Source: Atrina japonica (taxonomy: Eukaryota; Mollusca; Bivalvia; Pterioida; Pinnidae). Taken from it: a stretch of DNA of 64,000 bases. The position numbers and the translations under genes are program-made. The notes under the pieces are model-generated. The model was not told the DNA's origin and ran no database searches. It worked only from the letters and a program-made list of their open reading frames with translations. Below, piece after piece: positions 13,365 to 28,300 of this stretch. The stretch's first letter is position 1, and each line of letters opens with the position of its first letter. The stretch lies in NCBI GenBank assembly GCA_030159075.1, contig BROG01000917.1, positions 85,001 to 149,000 on the forward strand. Direction: 5' to 3'.

Positions 13365-16300
13365 TATGTGTGTGTGTGAGTGTGTGTGTGTGTGTGTCCC
13401 TGGATCATTCTGGATAATTATTGATATTGTGCATGCTGTATGTACAATGTTGACCCAGTATTGTTCATGTTGATCTTCTTAGTATAATTTTCACACTTCT
13501 GACAGAAAACTGTTCGAGGATTACTGACAAATCTGTATGAAGTAGTAGTCAAGAAGTATACAATGCCTGGTCTACTAGGGAGCTATGATGCTATTCTGGA
13601 GTATTACTTTCTGATGGTAAGATATTATACCATATCAATGTCTGTAGCAGATCAAAATGGACCCTGTCTTGAGAGACCACTGTCATGAAAGACCACCTGT
13701 CTTTTGAGACCACATTTTGGAAACCACTCGGCTAAATATCTCTGTAAATAAAACCTCTTGTGAGAGACCACCTGCCTTGAGAGACCACATTTCAGTGACA
13801 AGACGGGGTGGTCTCTCAAGGCAGGTTCCATTGTTTTACTTTCTGATGGTAAGATATAATAGTTCCATACAGTAATATGAACTAAGGCATTGCCTTGAAA
13901 TGAGGGCTGCTTTGTCATTGTAGCAACACAATATAACATTAAATGCATCAGGTTAGGAAAACCACATGATATTTTGATGCAGAGTGTTTTATATCCAATG
14001 TTTGTACAGCTAATTTTCTACCCCCTTACCAGAAAGTGCTCACTTTGCTCACTTTGCTCACTTAAAATCATACTCAGATTGTAGGTGAAATATATAGGGC
14101 ATTGTTTTATTGGTACATTAAGATTTTGTCAAGCCATCATATCTAGACTAGTATGAGATCAGGCTGTCAACAAACCCATTGTATTCAACCACATGTATAA
14201 TTTATCCAATCAGATTAGACATGTTTCTAGGAATTCTGACCAATCAGAATAGTTCTTTAGTTTCTTTTTTTCAATAAAGCTTTTTACGCTCACATATTAA
14301 AAGTCAGTAGCTGATTAAAATGGAGTATTGTAATTTATCTCTCTTGATTACCAGTTTAGACTGGTTTATATAATAAGTGTGTACATTATAACATGTTCTA
14401 TTTTTCTAATTTCTCCTTACTCTGGGAAAAAAAATTCTGATTATATTTGTTCAAGTTTTAGATTTCCCTTTTACAGGATGGTTGGTCAGAAAGTGGATTA
14501 AATGATGGCACATCAACAAGTAAATTCCCAGTTAAACTTGATATTAGCATCATAGAGGTTGGTTTGTACATCAATTTATTTATTCTTATCAAATTGTTAA
14601 TTATAATAAATGATAATTGAATGTTAAAATGGCAATGGACAACACTGATATATGCATGCTCTCAGAATGCTTGTTGTTTTCAGCTCTCTAGGACAGAATG
14701 TAAAATGTGATAACCCCAGCGACATCAGCATCAGCCTTCATAGACACAAATATGAAGTTAGAATACAGTTGTATATCTTTTGAACTATATAGGATATCTG
14801 ACATTGATATTTCATTTGTTGAGGGGTATCCACCAGTGCCTTGATTTTACCTAGTGACCTTGACCTTTTAATTTTACCTACTTTTGAAAAACTTTAACCA
14901 AGACGGGTTATATCTTTAAAAATATCAGTAGTACTTTGATAATTTACATGTGCAACCCTTATGATATGCCTGTTTGGATCACATTGTGATCTTTGACCTC
15001 ATGACCTAGATAATGTCATGTGACCCAGAAGGTCCCGAGTTTGATTCCTGGATCAGGTCATCCCAAATGCTTTAAAAATGGTAATGACTATTCCTTCGCC
15101 TAGCGCTAGGCATACAAAGTGAAAGTCAAGAGTCTTTCAGATGAAACTGAAAACCAAGGTCTCGTGTTGAGGAGCTAGGGTGTGGTATGTAACAGAACAC
15201 TCAGTGCATTGGCATCAGTGCATATCACGGGCCAAAATGTGTGGAACTTCACCTAAAAGCCGGTGACATCTTTATATGTGCAATATTCTTGACAGGGTGT
15301 AAAACCAACAAAAATGAAAAATAAAAAAAAAGTATTGAAATCATATCTACCGTAAGTGTTTATTCATATAACCATTATCAATGTCAAAAATTAATTCTTT
15401 CTTTTTTTCTTTCAGAAAGGTCTTTTTCTGTCATACAACTTCTATGATTTTGAAGTACAACATCCAGATTTAACTTTGTTTGATATCAAGAATTGTTTTC
15501 CGTCACAAGATCAACACAATTTCCAGATCACATTTCCAGGTGAATGTTAAGATAATTTCCAATTGCCATTACTCAGTAGTGTCAAAGCATCATGACAATC
15601 TTAGTTATTCTTGTGAAATTTGCAATAAGTTATTTTGTGGACATTTGGATGTACGATAAGGCCAAAAAAATTTAATCATTAGTTTCTCGTGCACTTTTTT
15701 GAAAAATCAGATGAGGCAGGCAGGTTTTTTTTTTTTCCTGGAAAGATTGTAATTTTCACACACTTTCAAAGCAATGTATATAAAATTCTAACAAAACCAA
15801 CACACTTTTCATTTATACGATTTATTGAAAACACATAATAAAACCTTTATATTTTGAAAATCAGCTGAGTTAGTTTCTTTTCCTTTTATCATGTTCTGCA
15901 GTAGTAATATGCTTCCATTTTAAAGGGGCACTTTTTGCTTAGCACTCGGAACATACATGGTATGAACCAGTCTCCTTGTGGAGATTATCATCAGTACCAC
16001 TGTAAAAACAAATATCTCTGAAACAAGCACTACTGAAGTAAGGCACCTCAATATTTTTTGTGCATATTGAGTTACGCCCAGGATCAGAACTATGTTGGGA
16101 GTCACAATCATTATCATCATTTTCTTAAAGGTTTTTGTTATCGCTGTCCGACTCTGTGGTATCTTATATACCTCCCAAAGACAGACACAACATCATTTAC
16201 TCGTACAGATTTCATCATCTTATCCGTCCATTCACTTTTACTTCTCCCAATTTCCACAAAACTTACAGAATATGACTTGTACCATGCTGGGTACAATGAA

Positions 16301-19300
16301 CTATTGAATTGGCACTTACTACCTCAATTACTGAATAAGCATCTTAAATTGTAGCTTGTTCATTTTTTCCTCAAAAAACTCATGATTAATTTTTTTTGGC
16401 CATATATATATTAATTTAACAATTTTATGATTAATTTGAAATGATTACTTTGACTAAACATTTCTGATATGTTCCATTTACATGTAAATGTAATACAGGG
16501 GTCCATTCCAATGTTGGTTTGCAAGTTTATACTAATGTACAGTAATGTTGTATGATTCTTTATTTTATTGAAACCAAATAATCCACAGTTGTGTTGACCA
16601 CTGAGAGTGAGAGGTTGAAAGCACAATTTCCCAAGTTAAACTAGCAAATTACAACAGACTTTCAAATGAACATTAGTAAAACAGGCCTCTGTATCCTACA
16701 TTTGAAAATGAACATATCACTCACAAATAGTCAAAATATTACTTTTAAATCAATAAAATTATCGCTAAAATGATATATTTTGTGGGAAAAAATGAACAAG
16801 TAATACTTTAAGGTGCCAATTTGGTAACTTCTAGTGCCAATTGGGTAAACAAGTGCCGATTCCGTAATTCGTCGTACCGCCGTGCCGTGCTGGATATACC
16901 CAATTCCCAAGGTCTATATTTCCATCTGTATTACACATAAACAGTTTGTTTACATTGCAGTTTTCATTATATCTTCCATTCAAGAATAGTCTGTGTCCCA
17001 CAAACACAATCTGTGTCAATAATAAGCTCATTTTACCACCGGCACAGAAGCTTACAGCACATGGTAACTACATGTAAATGTAACGCTGATCTTCATCTTA
17101 GTCAATTGAATGCTTAATTTACAAAATCAGATGTGGTATAATAAAACCCAGAATTTAAAATTCAAACAGCGAAAAAAAAAAGAAACCAATAAAAATTTGG
17201 AATGCGGCATCATCTGTGGTAATGCGGCGGTGCCCGGGAAACTAATGATTAATTTTTTTTTTGGCCTAAGAACAAATAAAATGGTGCGTCTCTTTATACA
17301 TAATATAATTTCATGCTTTATCTCCATGGTTTTCATTAGTGTAGTAATAATGGTATCCAAATTGATTTATTAAAAGAATATATAGAATTCTTGTATTTCT
17401 TTAATTTGTCAATTTTGTATTTTGAAGTTCATCAGTAGATCACATCATAGAAATTTACAGTAAAATTAACAGTAATTTGCATTTTAACCTTACATGTATT
17501 TGATTATTATTTTTATCATGAACCTCCTCGTTATTTATTTATTTTTATGAGTTATGTTTTTATCACAGACATCTCTAAGTTTTGTCTACCAGTATAAAAT
17601 GATGTTGCATGTCATTTCCTTCATAAACCAGGCATAAATATACATAATTACCGGTAATGTTCTCATTTCATAAAACAGGGACTGGTAACCAAGTCTAAAC
17701 AAAGTTCATTGAAATTTGATAGAAATTTTTAAATTTCACTTTTGAGGGAGTATATATGTGATTTTGAAACTAATTTGGCTGTTGTTTTTTCTACATACCC
17801 TTGATGGTCATGAACCTATATTTATATCTACATACATGATGTATATACAGTTTCAAAGAAGCAAATAGCACCCAGCTGTACCTGTTATGAACCAGTGCAG
17901 ATAATATTTTCTAATTTGATTTTGTTTTAAACTATAATTAATGGGATATTTGTTGTTACATTTATGATTTAAATGTATTGTTTTATACATTTTTGGTCCA
18001 TTTCAGCTGCACATAATTTAAATGTATATTTTTTTTTTATTCATTTCAGGTCCATTTCATCCTTACCTAGATGAATTTCAGAAACTTTTCCAGATGGAAT
18101 CTCAAGCACAAATGGCTTCTGTGAGTGGAGCTACCATTCTAAGATTTCAGGAAACAACAGTGAACTATGATGCTGTCAACATTTACATCACAAGCACCAT
18201 ACTCGGCATGCCTCCATATTTGAGTAAGTAGCTCTTGAATTGTTGAAACTGAACAAAAGTTAGTATAAATATGATAATAGTTTATTTGTTTCATGATTTG
18301 TAGAATGTGTTCAGTATAGAATGTGTTCAGTATTTCAGTGTCTGTATGGTGTTGGGCTGTGTATTCACCAGAGAATTTAGTTACGATATGATTTGATATC
18401 TTATCTAACAATTCATGATATATAGATTTAAGGAGGAATTAAACACTATCCAAATAACGCTGGACGTTTGGAATGCATTCAGTTAAAAATGACGTAAGTT
18501 TATTGTGTTTTCTGACATCATTGGATTATGATGTCATAACCACACACATGTTTGACGGGCTATATAATTGTGAGGTTTGATGAATGGTAAATTAAAATGC
18601 TGACACTTATTTACCAGAATGATGGGTGTAATCATCATAAACACGCCCCTATTTGCAAGATTGACACTTTTAAGGAAACGTTTTATTTAAGATGTCATAA
18701 GACTAATTTTAACATTTAATCAATATCAGTTGATTCATATTCAGTATTAATATATCTATTTTTCAAATTTTAGTCGTGCCAGAAAAATACTGAACCCGCT
18801 GTACTAACGTGTCAAATAGTTGAGCTTTGTTGACAATGTTTTATATTTTTTCTGTGGACAAATTCTTTTCATATTCATAATGTTAAATTATAATACCTTG
18901 AGGATTATGAAAATATTTTTGGGGGAAAACTGAATTTACAGATTTTTGTAAATTGTCAATTTTTATGAGAAAATTGTGAATTTTTGTTCTATAATTGCTA
19001 TATTCATTGAAACATTTATCATACAGATATTGAAAAATATACATTCAAAATTATTTTCCCTTGGTAATTTTATAAGGAAAATATTTCTTTTTTTGTATTG
19101 ATTCATGTTTCTGATATATACAGTGAACCCTCTTTACAGTGACTGTGTTTGTTCCCATGTTGGATTGACATTATATCGAATTTTCACTGTAACGAATTTG
19201 ATGTGGTGGGCATTTCACAGTTAGCTCCCATGAGTATCATTTACACATATATGTACATGTAAATAATAAACTTACAACAACAAATCTTATTGTTTTATTT

Positions 19301-22300
19301 CATACTATTTTCAACCTTTTAATTGTCATATTTATGAATGTTAATATTGTAAACATTAAAGCACAATTATTTTTTCGGTCGCATATCGTAAATCGGTGAT
19401 GTAGTGAAATGCACGGATCATGTACAAAATGTTTGAAATGCCCGATTGCAATAGTATATCTCCTCATTCCGAGTTAGATTCATTATTGCTTAAATAAAAA
19501 GCTCACCGGTTACTGATACAATTCTCTTAAAAATGTGTTTCATAAATAAAGTTTTACCAAAATGTCTACGGCTATAGCAAGTATTGAAGTAACTTAAAGA
19601 TCCACCATTGTAACCACATCGGCATGGACATGTAACAGAACTTGTCAACAATATGTATTTTTTTATTTATTTATTTATTATTATTTTTTTTTAATTTGTA
19701 CACAGCTTGTATTTCTCTTCCTGTCGGCTCAGTTCTAACGAAACCTATTCATGGTTTATAAACATTAGGCCTATACTGCCTACTGTACAGGTAGGGATGA
19801 TTCAAGCGCTAATCATTGACACCTAGGCCATCACCTGTCAGTGCAGATTAGAGAACAATTGATGGTGTAATTGTTTTACTGATATAATTATTTATAACTA
19901 TGATCTCAACTGTGAAGAAAATCAAGACTGAAAACAATAGCCGAATCAGCAGGTGGGTTCTACTGTGATGTTATGCCATTGTAAAGAGTTTATTTACATT
20001 GAGTTTTGTACACATGTTCCTGGAATCTAATGTCGGAGTCAGATACCGAATATTCTGTTGTAATGAGTTCTTTTTATGTACATGTATGTTTGTTCCCGAG
20101 CAATTCTTGTAGGATACTGAATATTCCATAATGAATGTCTTTGTAAAGCGGGTTCACTGTATTCATATGTGGTACAGTAAACAAGAAATTAGACTGACCA
20201 AATTACACTTTTCAAAGGAATCCTAGATATGCCTCAGTGGCGGATATTCAATGTATTTTTTCCTCAAAATTGTGCAGATAAATATGTTTCATAGTTTGCA
20301 TTTCATTAAAGATAAAAGCGAAGTATTAATAGACAAAAAAGGAAGAAAATTGAATTTGGAAGTCATTTTTTAATACCTCCTTAAGATATGCTTTAGAATT
20401 TTCAGATAGATATGAAAATCCAAACAAAAATAACTGTTTTAATTTAAGATTGAATGTTAACAAAACACTTAATCCCATTTTTAATTTGATACTGTAGACA
20501 TGATTAACTGGCAAGTTTTGAAGAAGAACAGTTATTTTCCCTATAAATATAAGATTTCCATTTATGATTGATTATTTTATACTTCTGGCTTGTCTTCCAC
20601 TGATTGTTTTATACTTCTTCCTTGTTCTCCATTGATTGTTTTATACTTCTGCCTTGTTCTCCATTGATTGTTTTATTCTTCTGCCTTGTTCTCCATTGAT
20701 TGTTTTATTCTTCTGCCTTGTTCTCCATTGATTGTTTTATTCTTCTGCCTTGTTCTCCATTGAATGTTTTATACTTTTGTCTTGTCTTCCACTGATTGTT
20801 TTATTCTTCTGCCTTGTTCTCCATTGATTGTTTTATTCTTCTGCCTTGTTCTCCATTGATTGTTTTATTCTTCTGCCTTGTTCTCCATTAAATGTTTTAT
20901 ACTTTTGTCTTGTCTTCCACTGATTGTTTTATTCTTCTGCCTTGTTCTCCATTGAATGTTTTATACTTTTGTCTTGTCTTCCACTGATTGTTTTATTCTT
21001 CTGCCTTGTTCTCCATTGAATGTTTTATACTTTTGTCTTGTCTTCCACTGATTGTTTTATTCTTCTGCCTTGTTCTCCATTGATTATTTTATTCTTCTGC
21101 TTTGTTCTCCATTGATTGTTTTATTCTTCTGCCTTGTTCTCCATTGAATGTTTTATACTTTTGTCTTGTCTCACACTGATTGTTTTATTCTTCTGCCTTG
21201 TTCTCCATTGATTGTTTTATTCTTCTGCCTTGTTCTCCATTGATTGTTTTATTCTTCTGCCTTGTTCTCCATTGATTGTTTTATTCTTCTGCCTTGTTCT
21301 CCATTGATTATTTTATACTTCTGTCTTGTCCTATACTGATTATTTTATACTTCTGTCTTGTCCTACACTGATTTTTTTAATTGTCTGTCTTGTCCTGTCC
21401 TACGCTGGGATATTTCATACTCCTGTGTGTATTCCACTGGGATTATTGTTTTACTCCTGTCTGTATTCCACTGGGATTATTTCATACTCCTGTCTGTATT
21501 CCACTGGGATTATTTCATACTCCTGTCTGTATTCCACTGGGATATTTCATACGCCTGTCTGTATTCCACTGGGATTATTTCATACTCTTTTCTTGTCCTC
21601 AACATATTATTTTATACTTTTGTCTTGTCCTCCTTCCTTTGATTATTTTATACTTCTGTCATGTATTCCACACATTATTTTATACATCTCTCTTGTCTTC
21701 CATTGATTATTATATGCTTCCTTTTTAACTCCCCTTTTCGAAGAACATAAGAACTTTTGCTGTCACTGCTTTAGTGTCAGTGTCATCCTTTTTCAGTTCA
21801 TTGTGGTCAAAGTACTGCAGCTACAGCCATGAAACATTAGATGAACATTGTCTAGGGCCATTACACAACAATGCAGGTGGCTGCTGGTTGCTGTGGCCTA
21901 ATTTTGACCCAAATTTCCAGCTTCCTGGACTTATTCATTTACTATATGAATAGTACTTCATTAAGCTTTTTTTCAGTCCATTTTGGGCAAATACTGCATT
22001 TACATCTATTAAACTTCACATGTACATTGTCTAGGGTCATTACACAACAATGCAGGGGGATGCTGATTGCTGTGGCATAATTTTGACCCAAATTATAACA
22101 AGCATAAAACAGGCAAGCTATTTGGTCTGCCTTCATGACAAACTATTTTTTTTATTATGTTATACCTCTGTCATGTATTCCACAGAGTTTTTATACCTCT
22201 GTCATGTATACCACAGAGTTTTTATACCTCGGTCATGTATTCCACAGAATTTCTATACCTCTGTCATCTATTCCGGATTTTTTATATCTCTGTCATGTAT

Positions 22301-25300
22301 TCCACAGATTTTTTATACCTTTGTCATGTATTCCAGAAATTTTATACTTCTGTCATGTATTCCACAGATTTTTTGAGCTGGCATGGCTCAATCACTAGCA
22401 CACTCGACTCTTGATCATGCGGTCATGAGTTCGAGTCCAGCCGGCGACAGGTTGGTTTCCTGTCCTTCGGACTGAGACAGTAAAAACCAAGCTCCTGTGT
22501 CACAGTAGGTGTAGGCATGTTAAAGAACCCTCACTGCTCACTGGCCGTAAGTACCGAGCATACGCCAAAATTTGAAGCCCTTCACCGGCATTTGGTGACG
22601 TCTCCATATGAGTGAAATATTCTTGATTGGGATGTTCATCAACAGTAAACAAACATCCACAAATTGTTTATACCTCTGTCATGTATTCCAGATTTTTTAT
22701 ACCTCTGTCATGTATTCCAGATTTTTTATACCTCTGTCTTGTATTCCACCGAGTTTTTATACCTCGGTCATGTATTCCACCAAGTTTTTATACTTCGGTC
22801 ATGTATTCCACCAAGTTTTTATATCTCTGTCTTGTATTCCACCAAGTTTTTATACCTCGGTCATGTATTCCACCAAGTTTTTATACCTCGGTCATGTATT
22901 CCACCAAGTTTTTATACCTCTGTCTTGTATTCCACCAAGTTTTTATACCTCTGTCTTGTATTCCACCAAGTTTTTATACCTCTGTCTTGTATTCCAAAGA
23001 TTTGTTATACCTCTGTCTTGTATTCGCCTGATTATTTTGTACTTTTGTTTTATGATCAGCTGATTTTACTCTCATACCTGGCAATGTGACACCTAAGAAA
23101 AGTGATGGCGTGATAATGAATTTGAATTCACCATCAGAGTGTGCCAAAACCTGTCTATCAACAAATATGTTTCCATGTAACAGTTTCAACTTCTGTCCTG
23201 CAACAAAATCCTGCTACTTAAGTAAAACTCATGTCATCAATGGTACAGTCATTGACAATACAACAGTGTGCAGTCATTACTCAAGTAAGATTAACTAATT
23301 TATATAGATTTACGGTGGATGATTTGCAGTGCCATGTGGATGGAGTTTATAGGCTATGTCAGATCAGTATTTAGCTCAATTGGTAGAATGTCTGCAATTA
23401 AATTAAAAACTTGGTTTGAATCTCAGGTTGGTCATTCACATTTTTGTTCTTGATTTTGTTACACTTGACTAGTCAAATCAATGTGTTGTTTATAAAACCC
23501 TTTTGGTATTTTATGAAGTAAAAGTTATTCCATGAAATTTATGGGGAAAAGGTTTTAGCTTAGGTTAAGTATAGTAGGCCGTATGATTAAACTTAGAACC
23601 TTATTTGCTGGCCACCACAGGTAAATCAGTTCAATTTTATCTGTTATAGTCAACATGTTCTAATATTTAAAGGAATTGACAATAATATTGATAAGTATAC
23701 AACAGTCATATAGCTTTTAATGTGATATATATATATATATAGTCACATTCTTACCCATATGTAACAAAATATATTTTAAATATAATTGATAAAACTTATA
23801 GGTAAACTTATAGAAACTTATAGAAAAATGAGGTAATGAAAAATGGAAAATTACAGGTTTTTTTTGTTAGTTTATAAAATGTCTGAGGTTTATAATGCAG
23901 CTGACTTCATAACATCAAGTAATTACAACATGCGTACAAAAAACACAAACTAAATTTTGACCCTATAAATTTCAATCTGTGAAAAAGCACTTTAAGAACT
24001 CAGTGAGACAAATGATATAGACTGACATTGTCAAAATAAATCTAGTTAGCCTCATAAAACTTTTAAACTGTTCCAACATTTGTCAGAGGGTGGGTTGGTG
24101 GTGGTATTTTATTGGTGAAGAATGTTAGAGGTAAGTTTTGCCAGCATCTTCTGTTTATGTATCAACTAAATTTGCAATATGTTGCAAGGCATATGCTTTT
24201 ATTATTTTTAGCTCATGGTATACTGGATGCTGGATTAGTTGTATACTTTTTGCAAAAATGACCCTATTCTGGACTTATTCTATTTTCCATTTTGAGGTTA
24301 ATGAGATTGGTTGAGGTCAAGTTAATGGGGGATTCAAAATGTGTCGATGTGAGGTAAGCTTTGTAATCTTTGATTTCTCTATGTTGGTGTGAGGTAAGCT
24401 TTGTCATCTTTGATTTCTCTATGTTGGTGTGAGGTAAGCTTTGTCATCTTTGATTTCTCTATGTTGGTGTGAGGTAAGCTTTGTAATCTTTGATTTCTCT
24501 ATGTTGGTGTGAGGTAAGCAGTGTAATCTTTGATTTCTCTATGTTGGTGTGAGGTAAGCAGTGTAATCTTTGATTTCTCTATGTTGGTGTGAGGTAAGCT
24601 TTGTAATCTTTGATTTCTCTATGTTGGTGTGAGGTAAGCAGTGTAATCTTTGATTTCTCTATGTTGGTGTGAGGTAAGCAGTGTAATCTTTGATTTCTCT
24701 ATGTTGGTGTGAGGTAAGCAGTGTAATCTTTGATTTCTCTATGTTGGTGTGAGGTAAGCAGTGTAATCTTTGATTTCTCTATGTTGGTGTGAGGTAAGCT
24801 TTGTAATCTTTGATTTCTCTATGTTGGTGTGAGGTAAGCTTTGTAATCTTTGATTTCTCTATGTTGGTGTGAGGTAAGCTTTGTAATCTTTGATTTCTCT
24901 ATGTTGGTGTGAGGTAAGCTTTGTAATCTTTGATTTCTCTATGTTGGTGTGAGGTAAGCTTTGTAACCTTTGATTTCTCTATGTTGGTGTGAGGTAAGCA
25001 GTGTAATCTTTGATTTCTCTATGTTGGTGTGAGGTAAGCTTTGTAACCTTTGATTTCTCTATGTTGGTGTGAGGTAAGCTTTGTAATCTTTGATTTCTCT
25101 ATGTTGGTGTGAGGTAAGCTTTGTAATCTTTGATTTCTCTATGTTGGTGTGAGGTAAGCTTTGTAACCTTTGATTTCTCTATGTTGGTGTGAGGTAAGCT
25201 TTGTAATCTTTGATTTCTCTATGTTGGTGTGAGGTAAGCAGTGTAATCTTTGATTTCTCTATGTTGGTGTGAGGTAAGCAGTGTAATCTTTGATTTCTCT

Positions 25301-28300
25301 ATGTTGGTGTGAGGTAAGCTTTGTAATCTTTGATTTCTCTATGTTGGTGTGAGGTAAGCTTTGTAATCTTTGATTTCTCTATGTTGGTGTGAGGTAAGCT
25401 TTGTAATCTTTGATTTCTCTATGTTGGTGTGAGGTAAGCTTTGTAATCTTTGATTTCTCTATGTTGGTGTGAGGTAAGCTTTGTAATCTTTGTAATTTCT
25501 CTATGTTGGTGTGAGGTAAGCTTTGTAATCTTTGATTTCTCTATGTTGGTGTGAGGTAAGCTTTGTAATCTTTGATTTCTCTATGTTGATGTGAGGTAAG
25601 CTTTGTAATCTTTGATTTCTCTATGATGGTGTGAGGTAAGCAGTGTAATCCTTGATTTCTCTATGTTGGTGTGAGGTAAACTTTGTAATCTTTGATTTCT
25701 CATGTTTTTCATACAAATTTATTTGATTGACTATTTCAGGAACTGTCAATGCTACTTCTGTGACGAGTCCTGACATGTGGACAGCTTATAATAATCTGAA
25801 GAATGCAGTATACAGTGGTTTATTAAACATCAAAATACCAACAGTCAATAATACTGTAAGTTTTAAGTTCCTCTGCAAAATTGATTTATACTACAAGATG
25901 CATAAACAGTAATATGATTTAATTCATTACATAATAGGTAAATTGTACTTGTATAGGTACTTATATTAGAGGTGTTTCCAGCAGAAGGTCCCAAGTTCCA
26001 TTCCCAGATCGGGTCATACCAAATAATTAAAAAAAAGGTAGTGGCTGTTCCAACATTGGGAAGGCCAGTGGTTGTTTCCTTGTTATATAGGCTGATTGTG
26101 TGGGATATTTTACCAGTTTTACATTGGGAAGGCCAGTGGTTGTTTCCTTGTTATATAGGGTGATTATGTGAGAGATTTTATAAGTTTTACTTTGGGAAAG
26201 TAAGTGGTTGTTTCCTTGTTATATAGGGTGATTATGTGGGATATTTTACCAGTTTTACATTGGGAAGGCCAGTGGTTGGAGATGTTTACCAGTTTTACAT
26301 TGGGAAGACCAGTGGTTGTTTCCTTGTTATGTTGACTGATTGTGTAGGAAATGTTTACCAGTTTTACATTGGGAAAGTCAGTGGTTGTTTCCTTGTTTTA
26401 TAGGATGTTTGTGTGGGGGATGTTTACCAGTTTTACATTGGGAAGACCAGTGGTTGTTTCCTTGTTATGTTGATTGATTGTGTAGGAGATGTTTACCAGT
26501 TTTACATTGGGAAAGTCAGTGGTTGTTTCCTTGTTTTATAGGATGTTTGTGTGGGGGATGTTTACCAGTTTTACATTGGGAAGACCAGTGGTTGTTTCCT
26601 TGTTATGTTGATTGATTGTGTAGGAAATGTTTACCAGTTTTACATTGGGAAAGTCAGTGGTTGTTTCCTTGTTTTATAGGATGTTTGTGTGGGGGATGTT
26701 TACCAGTTTTACATTGGGAAGGCCAGTGGTTGTTTCCTTGTTATATAGGCTGTTTGTGTGGGAGATGTTTACCAGTTTTACATTGGGAAAGTCAGTGGTT
26801 GTTTCCTTGTTTTATAGGCTGTTTGTGTGGGAGATGTTTACCAGTTTTACATTGGGAAGGCCAGTGGTTGTTTCCTTGTTATGTTGACTGATTGTGTAGG
26901 AAATGTTTGCCAGTTTTACATTGGGAAAGTCAGTGGTTGTTTCCTTGTTATGTTGACTGATTGTGTAGGAAATGTTTGCCAGTTTTACATTGGGAAAGTC
27001 AGTGGTTGTTTCCTTGTTATATTATATTGGACGACTGTACAGAGTTTTTCCAGCCTTTTGAGGACTGGTGCAATTTTAGTACTGATTGGAAAAAATATAA
27101 ATTGAAAATGAGATATTGTTATATAGATTATTGATTGTTTCATTATGATGTTTTCAGACATTTATACAACTTATACAGGTAATTAATGAATAGAATCAGG
27201 AATTTTCAGCCAAATTTTGGTAAAATAAAGATCCGATTTAACAATGGGACTTAGTCCCTTTTGCTGACCCAAATCAGCCTAGTAAAAACCTAGTTGTATA
27301 ATTGAAATTTGTTTAAGTAGGCATTTAATAGACATTAAACAAATAAAGAGAACATATCAATGGACATACCACATAAAAACATTGTCCCCATGAAACATAC
27401 CACATTGATGTTAACAACAATCCCATTGCCATGTGTAATTTGAGCCACAACATAAAATGTACAAACAATTGATCTCAACTTCATTTTTAGGTTAAAGTAT
27501 ACACAGCAGCTTCCATTAAAGATACAGAACCCAGACCAACAAATGCAGTACAAGGAGGTATGTTTACTATGTAATAGTCCAGTTAGCAGGTATAGTACAA
27601 GGAGGTATGTATACTATGTAATAGTCCAGTCCAGCAGATAAAGTACAAGGAGGTATGTATAATGTGTAATAGTCCAGTCCAACAGATACAGTACAAGGAG
27701 GTATGTATAATGTGTTATAGTCCAGTCCAACAGATAAAGTACAAGGAGGTATGTATAATGTGTAATAGTCCAGTCCAGCAGGTACAGTACAAGGAGGTAT
27801 GTATAATGTGTAATAGTCCAGTCCAGCAGATAAAGTACAAGGAGGTATGTATAATGTGTAATAGTCCAGTCCAACAGACACAGTACAAGGAGGTATGTAT
27901 ACTATGTAATAGTTCAGTCCAACAGACACAGTACAAGGAGGTATGTATAATGTGTAATAGTCCAGTCCAACAGATACAGGACAAGGAGGTATGTATAATG
28001 TGTAATAGTCCAGTCCAGCAGACACAGTACAAGGAGGTATGTATAATGTGTAATAGTCCAGTCCAACAGACACAGTACAAGGAGGTATGTATACTATGTA
28101 ATAGTCCAGTCCAACAGACACAGTACAAGGAGGTATGTATAATGTGTAATAGTCCAGTCCAACAGATACAGTACAAGGAGGTATGTATAATGTGTAATAG
28201 TCCAGTCCAGCAGACACAGTACAAGGAGGTATGTATACTATGTAATAGTCCAGTCCAGCAGACACAGTACAAGGAGGTATGTATACTATGTAATAGTCCA

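Noticed and set aside
13103..13473. His/Thr- or Cys/Val-repeat frames
   Set aside because: Translation of a TG microsatellite.
16058..16354. 98-codon frame in intron 13
   Set aside because: No homology recognised, no splice sites compatible with exons 13 and 14, and the matching intron in module 1 is short and empty.
24347..25705. CRISPR-like regular array
   Set aside because: Units are contiguous without unique spacers, the sequence is a eukaryotic intron, and no cas genes are present.
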